Of a DNA stretch of 64,000 bases, positions 62,288-64,000 are shown in pieces (the stretch's first letter is position 1; each line of letters starts with the position of its first letter). The notes under the pieces were generated by a model. The model was not told where the DNA came from and did no database searches. It was given only the letters and a program-made list of their open reading frames with translations. The stretch comes from Gaetbulibacter_B jejuensis (GTDB lineage Bacteria > Bacteroidota > Bacteroidia > Flavobacteriales > Flavobacteriaceae), in assembly GCF_039524015.1 (NCBI RefSeq), contig NZ_BAAAGF010000004.1, forward strand, positions 372,001-436,000, read 5' to 3'. Position numbers and translations under genes: made by a program.

Positions 62288-64000
62288 TAGTTTTTTAAAC
62301 TTTCTTCGGTTGAAATATCTTCTTTTCCAATAGAAAGCATATTGGCAAATAAACGGTACGCACCAGAAACTCCAGCAGGAAACTCTCTAAAAAAGCTTAA
62401 TCCTGTATAAATGTAATACCCTTTACCATGCTTTGCTACGAGTAAGCTGCCTTCTTTAGTAGTTTCTCCTTTGTCGTGCATTGAAAGCAAAGGCGTAAAC
62501 TCATTAGCCCATTCATTAGGAAAATAAAGCCCACGCTCTTGAGTCCAACCTTCAAAATCTTTTGTAGTGATTTTATTAGGGTAATTAAGAAGTGGATGTT
62601 CAGGGTTTAAGAACGTAACTTCAGCAAACTCATCAGTAACACGATCTCTAGATAATTGTAATTTGTAAGGTGCTAAATTATTAGTTTTTAGTCCTCTGCT
62701 AGTGTTGTATTGAACAATCATGTTTCCGCCATTGGCTACATAATCAAACAGTTCTTGTTGTTTATATTTTAAGTCTTCAACTGTGTTGTAAGCTCTAATA
62801 CCAACTACAACAGCATCAAACTTGCTTAAAGTTTCTGTGTTAATGTCTTCAGGTTTTAGTATCACTACATTATAACCTATTTGTTGTAAGCTTTCAGGAA
62901 CTACATCACCTGCACCTTCAATGTAAGCGATGTTTTCACCTCTCTTTTTAATGTCTAATCTTACAATTTTACTTTCGCTAGGAAGTAATACAGTTTGATA
63001 CGGAATATGGTCGTAATCAATCTCAATAAGCTCTCTGGTAAACACTTGGTCACCAACATGAACCATTGGTGTAATTAGTCCTTCGCTTTGATTTTTAGGA
63101 GGTACAACAGTAAATACTAATGTTTGCTCCTGACCACTATTTGCAATTGATACTTTTTGTTTTTCAGGATAAATGTTCCAATCTTGTGGATGCGCAATTT
63201 GCACATAACCTTCAAGATTATCTTTTCCTGATTTTATCACAACCTGAATGTCTTTTTGCTGACCGTTTTCAAAAATGATAACCTTTTCAGATACTTTAGC
63301 AGAGGCTTCAGGGATAATTTCAAAGGGTTTATAAACTTCACCTTTTACAGGATCGTTGGTTTTGTAAACTATAGGTCTTGTAAATTCTATAGGTGTTTGG
63401 TTGATTTCTAATTTAAAAGTTGCTGTATATTCTCTAGGTGTTTCAGGATGTCCAATTAACGCTTTGTCTTCAACTTTGTACATGCCCAAAGTACCTTTTT
63501 TTGTTAGCCAATATGGTGTAGTTGGAAGCTGACGCGAAGAAATGAGAATAGTATCTTTAAGGTTTTCTTCAATATTATCTTTTAAAGCAAAGCGTTTATA
63601 AAGGCGTTTTTTTCTTCCGCTATCTTTTAGTTGTAAGCCAGTAAACATAATGTTTGCGTCACTTCTGTTAATCATTTCAATAGAAAGTGGCACTTTAGAA
63701 TTTGCTGTTGCGTGGTTAGAATTAGCAACAACTTCAAGAAACAAACCAGCACAATTAGCAATAATATTTTTGATTTCTTCAGATTTTATGGTTTTCCAAT
63801 GCTCATTTTCTAAATCTTGAATTAAGGTATAGGCTTCAGCAAGCTTTGGAATGGATGCCGAAGGGTTTGAAAAATCGTAGTCTTTTTCAACTTGATAAAG
63901 AATGTCTCCAATGGCTTTCCCGCCTTTAATACGATTCCATGAAGTGTCAATACCATCAAAAATATTGGTTTTGTCAGTTGGTAACGAACCATTAATTAGT
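62287..64000 (-). CDS. PIG-L/LmbE-type deacetylase, C-terminal part (runs off the window)
   Basis: An open frame of 570 codons reaches the right edge without a stop, so the gene is 5'-partial; the internal TTG near 63744 is not its start. Upstream codons read SWNRIKGGKAIGDILYQVEK and continue smoothly. The visible part matches the region after the deacetylase domain in long Bacteroidota PIG-L proteins: a beta-sandwich (about residues 90-330 of this part) and a final flavodoxin-like or glutamine-amidotransferase-like domain with DAVVVGIRAYNTVEDLKYKQ and GKGYYIYTGLSFFREFPAGV. It probably removes acetyl groups from amino sugars in the envelope or outside. Coupled to the small peptide and symporter. 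Confidence 0.8.
   Translation of the reverse strand, partial: LINGSLPTDKTNIFDGIDTSWNRIKGGKAIGDILYQVEKDYDFSNPSASIPKLAEAYTLIQDLENEHWKTIKSEEIKNIIANCAGLFLEVVANSNHATANSKVPLSIEMINRSDANIMFTGLQLKDSGRKKRLYKRFALKDNIEENLKDTILISSRQLPTTPYWLTKKGTLGMYKVEDKALIGHPETPREYTATFKLEINQTPIEFTRPIVYKTNDPVKGEVYKPFEIIPEASAKVSEKVIIFENGQQKDIQVVIKSGKDNLEGYVQIAHPQDWNIYPEKQKVSIANSGQEQTLVFTVVPPKNQSEGLITPMVHVGDQVFTRELIEIDYDHIPYQTVLLPSESKIVRLDIKKRGENIAYIEGAGDVVPESLQQIGYNVVILKPEDINTETLSKFDAVVVGIRAYNTVEDLKYKQQELFDYVANGGNMIVQYNTSRGLKTNNLAPYKLQLSRDRVTDEFAEVTFLNPEHPLLNYPNKITTKDFEGWTQERGLYFPNEWANEFTPLLSMHDKGETTKEGSLLVAKHGKGYYIYTGLSFFREFPAGVSGAYRLFANMLSIGKEDISTEESLKN

Noticed and set aside
63744..64000. Deacetylase-like gene starting at an internal TTG near 63744
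   Set aside because: The frame stays open with matching family sequence to the right edge, so the true start lies outside the window.

Overview
The window comes from a marine-type member of the Flavobacteriia (Bacteroidota). The evidence is the AT-rich DNA, the lack of Shine-Dalgarno sites, several proteins with type IX secretion (T9SS) C-terminal sorting domains, an SprB-like gliding adhesin beside a PorP/SprF partner, a promoter of the TTG-N19-TAnnTTTG type, lineage-restricted small families (Lacal_2735, START_2, DUF4290), and dispersed palindromic repeats of the kind common in flavobacterial genomes. Species cannot be named from this sequence alone.

Layout. (1) 0.1-18.7 kb, surface and gliding region: a 3124-residue T9SS-exported protein with seven near-identical HYR repeats, a ComEC-like metallo-beta-lactamase protein with an N-terminal SH3-like part, a 2022-residue SprB-like adhesin and its PorP/SprF-type outer-membrane partner. 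(2) 18.9-28.9 kb, a type I restriction-modification island on the plus strand in the order hsdM, a 776-residue multidomain nuclease candidate (Mrr-like, winged helix, PIN-like), hsdS, a DUF1737 mini-gene, a duplicated hsdR start, hsdR, and a PDDEXK_4-type nuclease. REP-like repeats sit inside hsdM, at the end of hsdS and before hsdR. (3) 29-43.7 kb, mostly housekeeping: AhpD-like protein, Crp/Fnr regulator, small hydrolase, an orphan conserved protein, a T9SS-secreted propeller, tRNA-Met, START_2, class IV aminotransferase, YqgE, HU, fmt, recQ, an AAA ATPase, DUF493, DUF4290, murA (active-site Cys replaced by Asp) and a secreted VCBS/ASPIC protein.

(4) 43.8-59.1 kb, a light and photooxidative-stress island, entirely on the minus strand and flanked by a 571-bp direct repeat. 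The repeat contains the promoter and 5' part of a DUF2911 gene. The copy at 58.6 kb is intact; the copy at 43.9 kb is frameshifted and fused into the 3' end of a photolyase gene. Inside are two tightly packed operons: tetR, ABC1 kinase, flavin reductase, SDR-DUF2867, DUF2256, cry-DASH, iron-sulfur photolyase, cryptochrome; then a hypothetical gene, TIGR03643, folE, a small helical gene, SDR, glutathione peroxidase, Lacal_2735, TspO, SRPBCC and a broken photolyase. Both operons start with a similar 44-bp upstream element, which suggests one shared regulator, possibly the TetR protein encoded in the island. FolE would supply pterin precursors, the photolyases and cryptochromes repair or sense light damage, and GPx, flavin reductase and TspO fit photooxidative stress.

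(5) 59.5-64 kb: Gfo/Idh/MocA oxidoreductase, sodium:solute symporter, a 33-residue membrane peptide and the C-terminal part of a PIG-L deacetylase, which runs off the right edge.

Most notable: the nuclease gene nested between hsdM and hsdS, the repeat-derived protein segments in HsdM and HsdS, the recoded duplicate of the hsdR start, and the repeat-bounded photolyase island with its shared promoter element.
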